Shown here: one piece after another, positions 10,000-19,900 of the stretch
Numbering within the stretch: the stretch's first letter is position 1
Layout: each line of letters opens with the position of its first letter
Assembly (NCBI GenBank): GCA_946902875.1
Contig: OX336348.1
Location: forward strand, 11,557,741-11,621,740
Source of the DNA: Nematopogon swammerdamellus
Taxonomy: Eukaryota > Arthropoda > Insecta > Lepidoptera > Adelidae
Length of the DNA stretch: 64,000 nucleotides
Reading direction: 5' to 3'
Position numbers and translations under genes: made by a program
Notes under the pieces: generated by a model
Seen by the model: only the letters and a program-made list of their open reading frames with translations
What the model was told of the DNA's origin: nothing
Databases searched by the model: none

Positions 10000-10465
10000 A
10001 CGCGACGCGAGCGGACGAGACGCCGAGCGAGCGCGCAGGTATATTTTTTATTTTTTATTTTTATTTTTCAAATTTGGAAAAACAAACAGGTACTTACGTC
10101 TAGAATAACAAGGTGGTACAAAATAACATTGAGTATGTAAATACCCAGCACCGTTTTTTACATATTAAGTAGGTACCTACGTTACGTAAGTAAGAGCACA
10201 ACTTGATACATGAGAATGAAACAAATAATGAAACAGAAACTTACAAATAAATAACACTAAGACAAACAGACGGAAAGAAATAAGGGAGAGAAAGATAGAG
10301 AGAGAGAATCAGCTGAGAGAGAGACATACAGTATAAATACTGCATCTATGTGAAACTACTCCCTGGTTTTATTACCTAAAGCCGGGTAAAACGAGTAAAG
10401 CAAGACAAATAGGTACATAGTTAATTGGGAGAATTATAAAATAAGTATACTATAAAATATAAATA
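10000..10465. other. AT-rich 3' UTR-like region of a Jockey-type element
   Basis: This stretch holds no ORF. On the minus strand it lies downstream of the RT fragment 10470-11690 and ends in an AT-rich tail (repeats of TTTTTATT around 10043-10070). That fits a 3' UTR and tail inserted into the neighbouring RT fragment. A purine-rich GAGAGA tract lies at 10280-10325. Confidence 0.45.
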
Positions 10466-10469
10466 CTAT

Positions 10470-11690
10470 CGAGGGTATTGATAGTAGCAGCATCTCATGG
10501 CGAGTGTTGCCGTAGGATCGCTAATGCTTTCCTTTTATAATTAGTCGCACGCAGGAAATAAACATCGATGAATACCTTATTGTACGTATCACACATTATG
10601 CGCTAAGGAGCGCGTTCGCCTGCATTCGTTCGGACGAGATCTACATGGAAGAGGTCATGACTTCTAGTGGTTCGTGAGGGTACGTGTATATTAATCTTAC
10701 TTAGTAGAACTGGACAATACAGGTGATTATTGCATATCTTGTACAAAGTTGTAGTGTCCAGCAAGGTACGATGCTTTTTCAGGCTCAGCTACGAGTAGTT
10801 TTGTAAAAGGAGTGGGTATGGTAAACGAGTTTTATAGATGCGGCCGTGCATAATTGAAAGGAACTTTCTTTGTATTGATTCAACATTGTCAGAGCATTTC
10901 CTGTAAAATGGGTTTCTGACCAGTGAGAAATATAGAAGTAGGTATGTTGAAGCCTTCCTGAATTGTGTACATGGGCGTAAAACAAAGCCCATCATTTGAT
11001 GGGCTCTGTTGGTTATGTTATTAATGTGCATATCGAGATGAAGTTTGGAGTCCAGCGTGACACCCAGGTCACGAATGTGACCAACTTTTTCCAGATTGTG
11101 ATTTTCAATCTTGTATCTAAAGTCTACTGGATTTTTCTTTTTGGTGAACGTGATAGTCTTACACTTAGGAATCCTTAAAAACATTTTGTTTGAAACAGAA
11201 TATTGATGGAATCCATCAAGGTCACTCTGGAGGTCCTGGCAGTCGTTAATCGAACGAATTAATTTGAAAATGTTTATGTCATCTGCATAGACTAGGAAGT
11301 GACAGTTAGAAAAACATTTTATTACATCATTTAGGAACAGAATGAACAGAAATGGTCCCAGAATAAAACCTTGGGGACCCAGAAGTAACCGTGATGGACT
11401 CCGAGTAGTATCCATTAACAACCACGCGCTGCTTCCTGTTCGAGATGTAGGAAGCAAACCATCTTAGTAAGTTGCCCCAGATGCCATTATACGCAATTTT
11501 TTTCCAGTAGTAGTTGGTGATCGACTTTATCAAAGGCTTTTTGGAAGTCTGTATAAATGGCACCCACTTGCTCACCTTTGTCCATACTCTCAAACAGATA
11601 GTTAGAGTATATCAGCATATTACTTACTGTCGATCTCATCCGAACGAACCTGTGCTGTTCTGCGATTATATACTTATGAAATACGGGATA
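10470..11690 (-). pseudogene. Jockey-type RT with YADD, frameshifted
   Basis: On the minus strand, in order: QHRFVR and KGEQVGAIYTDFQKAFDKVD (RT motif A), a frameshifted GGxPQG region near 11360, LVYADDINIFK with YADD at 11278-11289, IRDLGVTLDSKLHLDMHI (near 11050), and C-terminal LKKHRTLLDTTTLYKICNNH near 10760. Several frame changes (about 11330-11460 and 10790) show it is dead. The endonuclease piece at 11705-11905 and the start at 12503-12640 belong to the same copy. Confidence 0.75.
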
Positions 11691-11704
11691 TATAGCAATC
11701 CATT

Positions 11705-11905
11705 AATCCAGTAATCCATAGGGCTTCGGTTGGATCTCGCGACCACTCATTACGCAATCTCGCACCTAATTCGCGCCTGGCGCATATCATGACACCACCG
11801 CCAGTATATTTGCCCGACGCGATGGGATCTCGGTCACATCTAAATACGTCATATTTGCTAATATCGCAAAATTCAGAATCTAGAAAGCCATCACATAGTC
11901 ACGTC
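11705..11905 (-). pseudogene. Jockey-type endonuclease fragment
   Basis: Minus-strand reading GFLDSEFCDISKYDVFRCDR, then TGGGVMICARRELGARLRNE, is the middle of an APE-type endonuclease (YxVFRxDR...GGGVxIxVR). It abuts the MITE at 11912 on its N-terminal side. Confidence 0.7.
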
Positions 11906-11911
11906 GGTATA

Positions 11912-12498
11912 CTGGTAAAACCCATTAAATGTAGACAGGAGAGTTTTGAGATAAATGGATTTGAAAGTTTAATGGCTCAAAAGTATTGGTAAAGGTGTAA
12001 ATGTATAAGAAATGTGTCCATAGTTTTGTAGTATATCTAGTTAAGGTATAATCAAAGATACAAATCCTCCTTAGAAGTTCAGTATTTTTGTAAAATTTCA
12101 TAAACCATAAAATGGAACTGTGCTTAATGGGTTTTACTTGTACACATATTTTTTTAAATACTGCCATATTCATGGTAAGTGAGCTTATAGGGTTTTGCTT
12201 GTATGGTATTTGGACTACGAGAGGACCTTCACTTAAATAATGTCAGTACATTTAAAATACTTTAAAGGCTTCTTACGGAACCAAATTTATAAAATATTTC
12301 ATTAAATGGGTTTAATTGGTTTGACTTGCGTATTCTAAGAAAAACTATAGAGATTACCTGGTATTTACACAACCTAACTTCAAAACTAAACGTCGTATCA
12401 ATAAACGGGTTTTACCAGAAGAAAGAGCATGAAAAAATATGTAGAACTGCATTATTAACTCATTTTACCTAAAAATGGCATTTAACGGGTTTTACCAG
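11912..12498. mobile_element. Mariner-like MITE with TA target duplication
   Basis: Inverted ends CTGGTAAAACCCATTAAATG and CATTTAACGGGTTTTACCAG (one mismatch in 20) are flanked by TA (11910-11911 and 12499-12500), within the local target GTCGGTATA/CCTATACCGAC. It lies inside the endonuclease of a Jockey-type element. 587 bp, no transposase. Four or five further copies of the terminal motif lie inside the right half. The TA duplication fits Tc1/mariner. Confidence 0.75.
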
Positions 12499-12502
12499 TA
12501 CC

Positions 12503-12640
12503 TATACCGACGGTCAGGTCTCTGTGATTACAACTACATCATAATTGTAACTTAGAATTCCTCGGTAAAAATCAGACCTCTTGGTCCTAAGACCGCGAGC
12601 ATTCTGATAATATATTTGTAATTTTGGATTATTCATTTTT
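12503..12640 (-). pseudogene. Jockey-type endonuclease N-terminus
   Basis: MNNPKLQIYYQNARGLRTK, then DVVVITET: the standard start of a Jockey ORF2 endonuclease (YYQNARGLRTK...ITET), followed by a stop where the family has a Trp. It joins the 11705-11905 piece across the MITE. Confidence 0.75.
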
Positions 12641-12691
12641 AGGGTCCCGTCGCAAAATGCGAAAAAAGGGACCCTTGTGGGATCGCTCTGG

Positions 12692-12723
<32 letters not shown>

Positions 12724-13310
12724 GGTCACACGCAGATATCTCCGGACCTACTGAACCGATTTCGATAAAACTGACGCCAAATTACGTATAATTTTTGCCG
12801 CTAGATATATTATGGATAAGTTTGTCTAATAGTCCTATGAAAAGTACAGGGTACCCCAAAATGTAAACCAAAAATATTTTTTAATTTTTTTAATATATAA
12901 AATGTCACGTCATTCCATAGGTATTGTTAAGGCAATTTCAAAAATATATAACTTTGCTATAATTAATTAGTTTACTTTAACAAATTTTTCGTTTAAAAGT
13001 TGACAAAAAGCTGCACTTTTGTCGCCGAACTTTGACCTATTAAGGGTTGTTCGAAAATTCTGAAGAAAATAAACTTATGTATGTGGTACTCTTATGTAGT
13101 TGTGCACAAAATTATTCATTTTCCTCAAAATTTCATACATTTATAGATAAAGTTAAATATCTGAACAGACAAAATTTAAATTTTTCGCGTGACGTCACAG
13201 CTCAAGCCACCGATAACGTAGCCTTGTGATTGATCCTGAGAAGTAACGAAATGTAACAGTGAAAACCGTATGTAAATCAATAAAGTGATTCTCGAGTTAT
13301 TAGAATATTT
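12641..13310. repeat. Unclassified dispersed repeat with (GTCT)n
   Basis: It begins with a hairpin (AGGGTCCC...GGGACCCT at 12642-12676), followed by a (GTCT)n run at 12690-12723 and an AT-rich body. It ends near AAGTGATTCTCGAGTTATT (13285), and a related string, AAGTGGTTCTCGAG, is present at about 16778. No ORF of substance. I recognise the style of a common lepidopteran dispersed repeat but cannot name the family. Confidence 0.45.
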
Positions 13311-14281
13311 CATCATCAATCATCATCATCAATACTCAATATTATTATTATATATTATATATTATCCTTATCCTAATAATAAATCTGTAAGGCATGGTAA
13401 TGGAGTAAGTTGCTTTGTTTTTTGAGATATTGGGTTTGTAGACTCTGTGTATGATACTAAAACTAAATTTACGATTTTTAGAAATAATTTCTGTATGTAT
13501 GTATGTTCCACCATAACTCTTAAACAGATCATCTGAATTCGATGAAACTTCGTACAAGTACATTTACCTACACGGGACACAGGATAGGCTAAATAAACTT
13601 CACTTCCGGTTACGCTAAGATGTGGCTCCCATACAAACCGATATGTTCCGTAGGCGCTGTAGTACTATAGGTATTTACCGAGCGGGCGGCCGGCAGCTGG
13701 CGGTGCGGAGGCGGCGCGGACCGGGCGCGGAGGGGGCACGGCGAGCGAACTGAATAGCCGCAATATGATAGAATGGATCTCTGTTCCTCTTTCACGCAAA
13801 AACACTGAACAGATTTTGATGAGCCTTTACAGTACATCAAAACAACATATAGACTATAATTTATAAAGACATTGTTTAAATTGGCCCAAATAGGTATATC
13901 GATAAATGTCAAGTAAATCGGAAAAAATCCTGCCATCTGAGAGCTATCTCGGCGTACGCGGAATAAACCGTTAGAGTTACATGAAGATAATGTATGGTGA
14001 CGTTGTTTCTTTTAAATAGTTCTAAAAAAAGTCCGCGACAGCATTATATCTACCTTTTATGTGGAAGCCACTATAGCCAAAATAGTGAACCATAAATACA
14101 TTTAAATTGGATACAGTATTTACAATGCACATTTTATAGTAGGTATTTAATTAATCCTTATCAAAATACATACTTTTATCGCTTCTGGTATTTAAAGTAG
14201 ATAAACTATGGCTTTTACACTAAATAATTTTGACAAATAGTTTAAAAATTACGACGATGAGAATGCCTTGATATGGCGTTC

Positions 14282-14346
14282 GGCGCGGTGCGGAGCACAG
14301 TACGGGCGCCCCGCCCGTACTGTGCCTGTACCGCCCGTACCCGCCC
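14282..14346. other. GC-rich hairpin in Helitron A
   Basis: CACAGTACGGGCG and CGCCCGTACTGTG flank a short CC loop in a GC-rich island. The corresponding place in the 44260-47125 copy holds a different perfect palindrome (GAGAGAAGCGCTGCGCTTCT at 45166), and in the 43291-44250 copy a third GC-rich sequence. Confidence 0.6.
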
Positions 14347-14497
14347 GGAGGGCAGCGGGCGAGACGAATATGTGTATGTATGAATTTCCTCTATAAAATT
14401 TAAGCCGATCATCTAAATTCAATTAAAATTAGTACACGCACATTTAGCTATACGAGACACAGGATAGGCTAAATAAAATTCAGTTCTGGTTACGCTA

Positions 14498-15529
14498 CCG
14501 GCCCGATTTGGACCGTGACATTTGCTGTGTCGGATGTGCTACCGGCCTCATTAGGGCCGCCCGCACACTTCATACAAAATAATTTATTTATATGTCAAAA
14601 ATCTATCTAATCTCTTCTAGCTTACGTATAATTACTCATGAAAGAGTAGGCTACCTAAAAATATACACTTCTATGTGCTTGTCCTGTCAAAATAATTTTG
14701 ACAAGCGATCTTCAGTCGGTCTCTTCGCGTTCGCGGACGGTGACGTGTGCGCCTCGTGTTTTTAGTGGGTTTTTGTGGATTTTTTGGTGTTTTCTTTGTG
14801 AAAAACGATGGAAGGGTAAGTAATCTTCATTTACAATAGTTTCTCGGCGCTAAGGAACGATTTATTCGTAAAGTATCGTAATTTTGGTAACCCCCTAGGC
14901 AAAAACCGTTCCGAAAATTCTTGAATTTTTTAAACCAGTTTAATAATGTATATGTATGTATGTATATATTCTTTATTGAACACCAATTTTTCAAAATTAG
15001 GTACAACAGGCGAGCTTAATGCTGCGAGGCATTCTATTCTAACTAACCTTTGGGATGTGGGAGAAGTACATGCAGGCGAACAAGAATAGTTTGTGACAAT
15101 GTGTTAGATTAAAGAAATATGTATGATAAACTACGTACGAATACTACATAGATACTTTAATAAACATATATATGTATATAATAAAATTACATATTATATG
15201 TATATTAATCGGTGGTACCGTTGTGCAACACAATCAACTGAATGACAGGAAAGTAAGAGAAGGGGAGTAAAGATATGTACTTATGTAATATAAATTGCAT
15301 TTACTTCGGTAAGGAAATAATGATAGTATTAAACACATTACCAATGAAATTATAGAAAATTTAATGTACATTTGGAAAATAAAACCTTTTCATATACGTT
15401 TAAAAGAAAAAAGTCTAGAAATATCGCCAAAAACGCAGAGCGCACCCGATTTTGGCCAAAATCGATTTTGCCCAAAATGGCGTAGCACTCCAATGGGTTC
15501 ACAGAAATCGGGCCTCTAGCAGATGAGGG
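14498..15529. mobile_element. Unclassified DNA-element-like insertion in Helitron A
   Basis: The Helitron reads continuously across this segment in the copy at 44260-47125 (TTATGCTAATATGTGG). Here it is split with GCTA duplicated (14494-14497 and 15530-15533). Ends are weakly inverted: GGCCCGATTT near the left end, AAATCGGGCC near the right. It contains a possible first exon: ATG GAA G at 14808 followed by a consensus 5' splice site (GTAAGT at 14816). A minus-strand non-LTR 3'-end-like fragment with (GTAT)n is at about 14945-15070. No transposase ORF remains. Confidence 0.5.
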
Positions 15530-15654
15530 GCTAATAGGTGGAATATTTTACTTAGTTAGGTATCAAAGTATTTGATTTATTTTAACTGAAGTTTCTTATT
15601 TTAATATCGATAGCTTTTTCCCGCGGATTCGCTCGCGTGAAATTCGTATTTCAA

Positions 15655-16500
15655 AAGAAGAAAGTAAGCAACTTAGGCCAGGGCCGGAGGGTGAACTGGA
15701 TTCAGATAAACAATAAACATTCTCGAAGAAAGTAAGTAACATACTAAAGGCGAGGCCGAAGGCCAAGCTGCGTTCAGGAAGAGTATAAACCTTTTCGAAG
15801 AAAGTAAGTAACAAAGGGCGAGGCCGACGGCCGAGCTGCATTCAGGAAGACGATAACCTTTTCGAAGAAAGTAAGTAACAGAGGGCGAGGCCGAAGGCCG
15901 AGCTGCGTTCAGGAAGATCATAAACCTTCTCGAAGGGGAGCACGTACGTGGCACCAAGTTCATCCGGTGTTATGGGCTGACATCACGGATGTTGTAGGTA
16001 ACGTAGCAAACCGTGTCAGTTTCCATAAAAAAAAATTAATAAAAAAAAAGTAAATAACTAAGGGCGTGGCCGAAGGCCGAGCTGTATCCTGGAAGACGCT
16101 GACAGTAAGTAACTATGGGCGATAGTTACATACTTTCTTCAAGACTGTTTATAGTCTTCCTGAACGCAGCTCGGCCTTCGGCCTCGCCCTTAGTTACTTA
16201 CCTACTTTCTTCGAGAAGGTGTATGGTCCTCCTGAACGCAGCTCGGCCTTCGGCCTCGCCCTTAGTTACTTACTTTGTTCGAGAAGGTTTATGGTCTTCC
16301 TGAACGCAGCTCGGCCTTCAGCCTCGCCCTCTGTTACTTACTTTCTTTGAAAAGGTTATCGCCTTCCTGAACGCAGCTCGGCCTTCGGCCTCGCCCTCAA
16401 TTACTTACTTTCTTCGAGAAGGTTTATTGTCTTCCAGAATACTTGCAGATTACTTACTTTAGTTTAGAAGGTTTATTGTTTACCTAAACGCAGATCGGCC
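15655..16500. repeat. Head-to-head minisatellite of Helitron A
   Basis: The 66-68-bp unit contains CGCAGCTCGGCCTTCGGCCT and TACTTACTTTCTTCGA. About four units at 15655-15930 are in reverse orientation; about five at 16115-16500 are forward. Between them lies a 72-bp A-tailed sequence (15968-16050). Each unit has the self-complementary GGCCTTCGGCC core. Confidence 0.85.
15968..16050 (+). repeat. Short A-tailed module, copy 1
   Basis: It starts GTGTTATGGGCTGACATCAC, has ACCGTGTCAGTTTCCAT near its end and finishes in a run of A. A second copy at 47868-47937 also ends in A. This is the form of a very short 3' fragment of a retroposed element. Source unknown. Confidence 0.6.
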
Positions 16501-16566
16501 TTAGTTACTTATTTTCTTCCTTTGTAATAAGAATTTCACGCGAGCCAAGCCGCGGGCAAAAGCTAG

Positions 16567-17411
16567 TATATTATATATTCGTACGTTACATGGTCGGTCG
16601 CCCGTAGAAATTTCGCTTTATTTATTAGGATTATCTACCAAACGAAGTCATTTAAATGTGACCTAGGTACGACAGAAAAAAGTATGCTTTGGTTGTGCCG
16701 GCAACATTGAACTGGGCGGAAAATAAGAACGATTTATATACCAGAATGGAAACCATAAATATGTAAATCGATAAAGTGGTTCTCGAGTTTGTGATAGGAG
16801 CACCCCCAGACCCTCGTATTTACACGCGGGAAAGGCATGACGCCCTTTCAATTAAAATAAAATGAGAAAATGTTAATTTTGGCTGTGATCGTTATAGTGG
16901 CATGAAGACATTCAGAGAAGAGTTCCCACGACAGTTTGGTTTCATGACACCGTGATCGGTATACCTACGTCATGAAAGGATGCCTCTCACCAGCGTAGAG
17001 GCACTGCAGGTTATTATGCGACGTGAATAATCTGTCACCGATGGATATTATTTTTATTTTCCAGAGATATAATTAATTGTATTTGAGGATATTTATTACA
17101 TTAGTGATGACGTTCTATAGTTCGGCGACAAGTAATTGTCACATAAGGAGAGGCGCCTACCCACCAGTCTTCACGTGATGCTAAAATTATAACTAACTGG
17201 TAAAACCTAACGTCTTTATATCCGTCTCGTCCCCTCCCCGAGACCTAGATATACCCACCTGCCATTGCAACATTTGGGCAAAAGCTTAAAATACACGAAG
17301 TCAATCACCCAATACATGAGCCAGTTCTTAGATGGAACTGCTTTATTAAGCGCAGACTCCGCAGATAATATGCACTTGTCCAGGTTGTTTTGACACTAAA
17401 GCTTCCTATGC
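16567..17411. other. Unassigned region
   Basis: No supported gene. Two fragments recur elsewhere: 16582-16620 (GGTCGCCCGTAGAAA, TTCGCTTTATTTAT) is also found at about 63865-63905, and 16755-16785 resembles 13265-13300. The rest is moderately AT-rich unique-looking sequence. Confidence 0.4.
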
Positions 17412-17598
17412 TTGCCTCCAGCTAGCGAAACAAGGAATAATGCGATCCGCCAAACCGAGCCGCCAACCAAGCGCCAGTGCTTAGATGAAACGCCTGCTCG
17501 AAAACCCCATCTGACTGACACAGAACTCCCTGAACCAATTGCTACAGACCCTTCTCATCCGAAAACCCCAGTAGATCGCCTTCCAGTCCAGCAGTCAT
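17412..17598 (+). other. Short ORF of unknown origin, cut by family X1
   Basis: MPPASETRNNAIRQTEPPTK is followed by a proline- and threonine-rich stretch, open up to the start of the X1 element at 17599 and a few codons into it. A CCTCCAG/C acceptor-like site lies at its start. It could be the end of a fragmentary element ORF1 or a chance ORF. I do not recognise it. Confidence 0.25.
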
Positions 17599-18234
17599 TG
17601 GGGGGTAGAGTTGTTCGCGTCCGTGACACCTTATTATGGTCCTAAGTTACGCGTGCCTCCTGGGTGGTGCCAAATGAACAGCAAAATACTTTGTGGTAGA
17701 CAGGTCTTCCACCGTGTCGTCCGGGTGGGTACCACAGGGTGTCGGCGTAAACCCTCCTGATGCAGCTTGCTGCACTTGGAGGTCAGCTGACACCTAGCCG
17801 GTCAGGTGGACTTGCGTAGAGGATCGACGGGTCGGAGTCGTGGATGCTGTGCTTACTCGCTCATCTGAGCACACAGTTACTGTCCGGGAGTCGCGGAGGT
17901 CAGGGAGACCCAGAGAAACAGGGCACGGCAGCCTGCCCGCCGTGACTAGCTTAGCCCTAGTCGTGTCAGTAGAGGGCCCGAACCTCGCGGCTATCCACCG
18001 CGAGGAGGCTGCCCCGGGCCAACCGGCGAATAGTCTGCAGATGGTCTCAGCGGTCCGTGTGGTACACGGAGGGGGGTTACCGCTGTAATCCTGATGCAGG
18101 GGTCTGGGGGCCCTTCCGTGCTCCGCGGCTGCCGAACAGTCGAGCTCACGCGGATTTGCGACGGCATAACTGCCACTCCGATTTGTTCTTTCCTCTACGC
18201 CCCATATTTACAACCCTTTAAAAATCATGGCACG
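17599..18234 (+). other. Family X1 split copy, piece 1: 5' UTR and start
   Basis: It begins GGGGTAGAGTTGTTCGCGT like the intact copy and ends at the presumed start ATGGCACG (18227-18234), where the errantivirus entered. Similarity to the intact leader is clear at the start (GGTGCCAAATGAACAGCAAA) and weaker after. Confidence 0.8.
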
Positions 18235-18448
18235 AGTTATGTGCCCAGCAGCGGGCGATTCCCGCTGACGATGCAGACGACTTCCGAGGACAGCACCTCG
18301 CCGGCCGCCTGCATTGTTCTCTTCAACGAAGACTCCAATATAGTTAGTTAGTCTGTAAGCTATCGCCGATATGAATAGAACTCTGTAATTACTTTGAATT
18401 AATTAAATACTTTTTTAAAATCAACTAACCGGTGTCGACTACATAATT
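18235..18448 (+). repeat. Errantivirus 5' LTR
   Basis: 214 bp, AGTTATGTGCCC...GTCGACTACATAATT, identical by eye to the 3' LTR at 24732-24945. The AGTT...AATT ends are those of the 17.6/297/TED group rather than TG...CA. It carries the element promoter and polyadenylation functions by family knowledge. Confidence 0.9.
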
Positions 18449-18466
18449 GGCGCAGCCGGTAGGATC
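18448..18466 (+). promoter_or_regulatory. Primer binding site of the errantivirus
   Basis: TGGCGCAGCCGGTAGGATC starts at the last base of the LTR. This closely resembles the primer site of 17.6/297-type elements, which from memory use a serine tRNA. The tRNA assignment was not checked. Confidence 0.7.
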
Positions 18467-18690
18467 GGCGTAGTACTGCCGAATAGAACATTGCCGCGAA
18501 CCCAGTGAAACTGAACAGTTTTCCCGAAAAAACTCTACCAGCTCCTGACGGACCCTGGAAGTTCTACGTTCAGCTGAGATCCTCGTGCAGCAGTAGCCTC
18601 TTGCTCGTGCAGTACGTGGGTATCAACCAGTGGCGGCTTTGACCAATAAATTTTAGTGAGGCGACTAAAAATCCACCTACATAGCTTAGA

Positions 18691-19410
18691 CCTGAAGTTT
18701 GAGTACCAACACGATGGATCTAGCACCAGTGGTTCTCGAGTTATGACCAAAACAAAAGTTCATGTGACAGATGGATAGATCTCACCGAGACCTGAAGTTT
18801 GAGTACCAACACGATGGGTCTAGCACTAGTGGTTCTCGAGCTATGACCAAAACAAAAGTTCATGTGACAGATGGATAGATCTCACCGAGACCTGAAGTTT
18901 CAGTACCAACACGATGGGTCTAGCACCAGTGGTTCTCGAGTTATGACCAGAACAAACGTTCATGTGACAGATGGATAGATCTCACCGAGACCTGAAGTTT
19001 CAGTACCAACACGATGGGTCTAGCACCAGTGGTTCTCGAGTTATGACCAAAACAAAAGTTCATGTGACAGATGGATAGATCTCACCGAGACCTGAAGTTT
19101 GAGTACCAACACGATGGGTCTAGCACCAGTGGTTCTCGAGTTATGACCAAAACAAACGTTTATGTGACAGATGGATAGATCTCACCGAGACCTGAAGTTT
19201 GAGTACCAACACGATGGGTCAAACACCAGTGGTTCTCGAGTTATGACCAAAACAAAAGTTCATGTGACAGATAGATAGATCTCACCGAGACCTGAAGTTT
19301 GAGTACCGACGCGATGGGTCTAGCACCAGTGGTTCTCGAGTTATGACCAAAACAAAAGTTCACGTGACAGATGGATAGATCTCACCGAGACCTGAAGTTT
19401 GAGTACCAAC
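18691..19410. repeat. Exact 100-bp tandem repeats inside the hAT-like element
   Basis: CCTGAAGTTTGAGTACCAAC recurs at 18691, 18791, 18891, 18991, 19091, 19191, 19291 and 19391: a strict 100-bp period with substitutions only and no indels. Each unit contains AGTGGTTCTCGAGTTATGAC and GATGGATAGATCTCACC. The last unit is partial and runs into GC-rich DNA. Confidence 0.95.
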
Positions 19411-19639
19411 ACGTTCGCAGTTCGCGCGCGCCCAGTTGCAGCCGAACTTCGCCGAGCGCGCGCTCCCCTGCCCGCACTACACCCCGCAGCGGACTTCATT
19501 CGTTCTCGTACTGGGGTTATAATAAAGGAGCGCAGTGACGTAATACAAACTCTTTGATATTCCTATGATAGAATTTTGCACATAATTTGAAAAGGTGCCA
19601 GGAGAGCAGCCGAGAGAGGCCGTGGGAGCTGTGTGCGCG

Positions 19640-19900
19640 GGAAGAAATATTATGTGACATGTTATGTTATTTACAGAGACTCTTACGTATCTACCGATTG
19701 TACCCTGGTACTTCAACATCAATCGGACCACAAAATCGTTACCTTTTTGGTAGGGTTGGCCGTGGTGGGGAGCTGTGCGCGGGAAAAAATATTGTATGAC
19801 ATGTTATGTTATTTACTGAGACTCTTATCTACCGATTGTACCCTGGTACTTCATGAGCTTCATGAGCTTCATGAGCGCTCGCCGCTCGTCTAGGCGAGCG
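19640..19900. repeat. Duplicated segment and hairpin in the hAT-like element
   Basis: GACATGTTATGTTATTTAC...GAGACTCTTA...TGTACCCTGGTACTTCA occurs at about 19656-19720 and again at 19798-19853. It is followed by a short TTCATGAGC triplication and a hairpin GCGCTCGCC...GGCGAGCGC (about 19874-19900). No coding sense seen. Confidence 0.7.

Larger units (their letters stand above)
13371..16566 (+). mobile_element. Non-autonomous Helitron, copy A
   Basis: 5' end TCCTAATAATAAATCTGTAA is preceded by A. 3' end is CCGCGGGCAAAAGCTAG followed by T, so the A/T insertion rule and TC...CTAG ends of Helitrons are met. The body has (GTAT)n, GC-rich islands and a minisatellite whose two halves face each other (15655-16500). 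No Rep/helicase. A DNA element is inserted at 14498-15529. Related copies: 43291-44250, 44260-47125, 47126 onward, 48287-49235. Confidence 0.75.

Noticed and set aside
12690..12723. (GTCT)n as a retrotransposon tail
   Set aside because: It is internal to a dispersed repeat with sequence continuing on both sides, and no coding end abuts it.
15596..15963. Minus-strand ORFs with repeated LPERSSAFGLA-like peptides
   Set aside because: Products of the Helitron minisatellite; similar peptides appear wherever the repeat occurs.
18691..19410. CRISPR or protein repeat gene
   Set aside because: Units are joined without spacers and carry stops in all frames I looked at.
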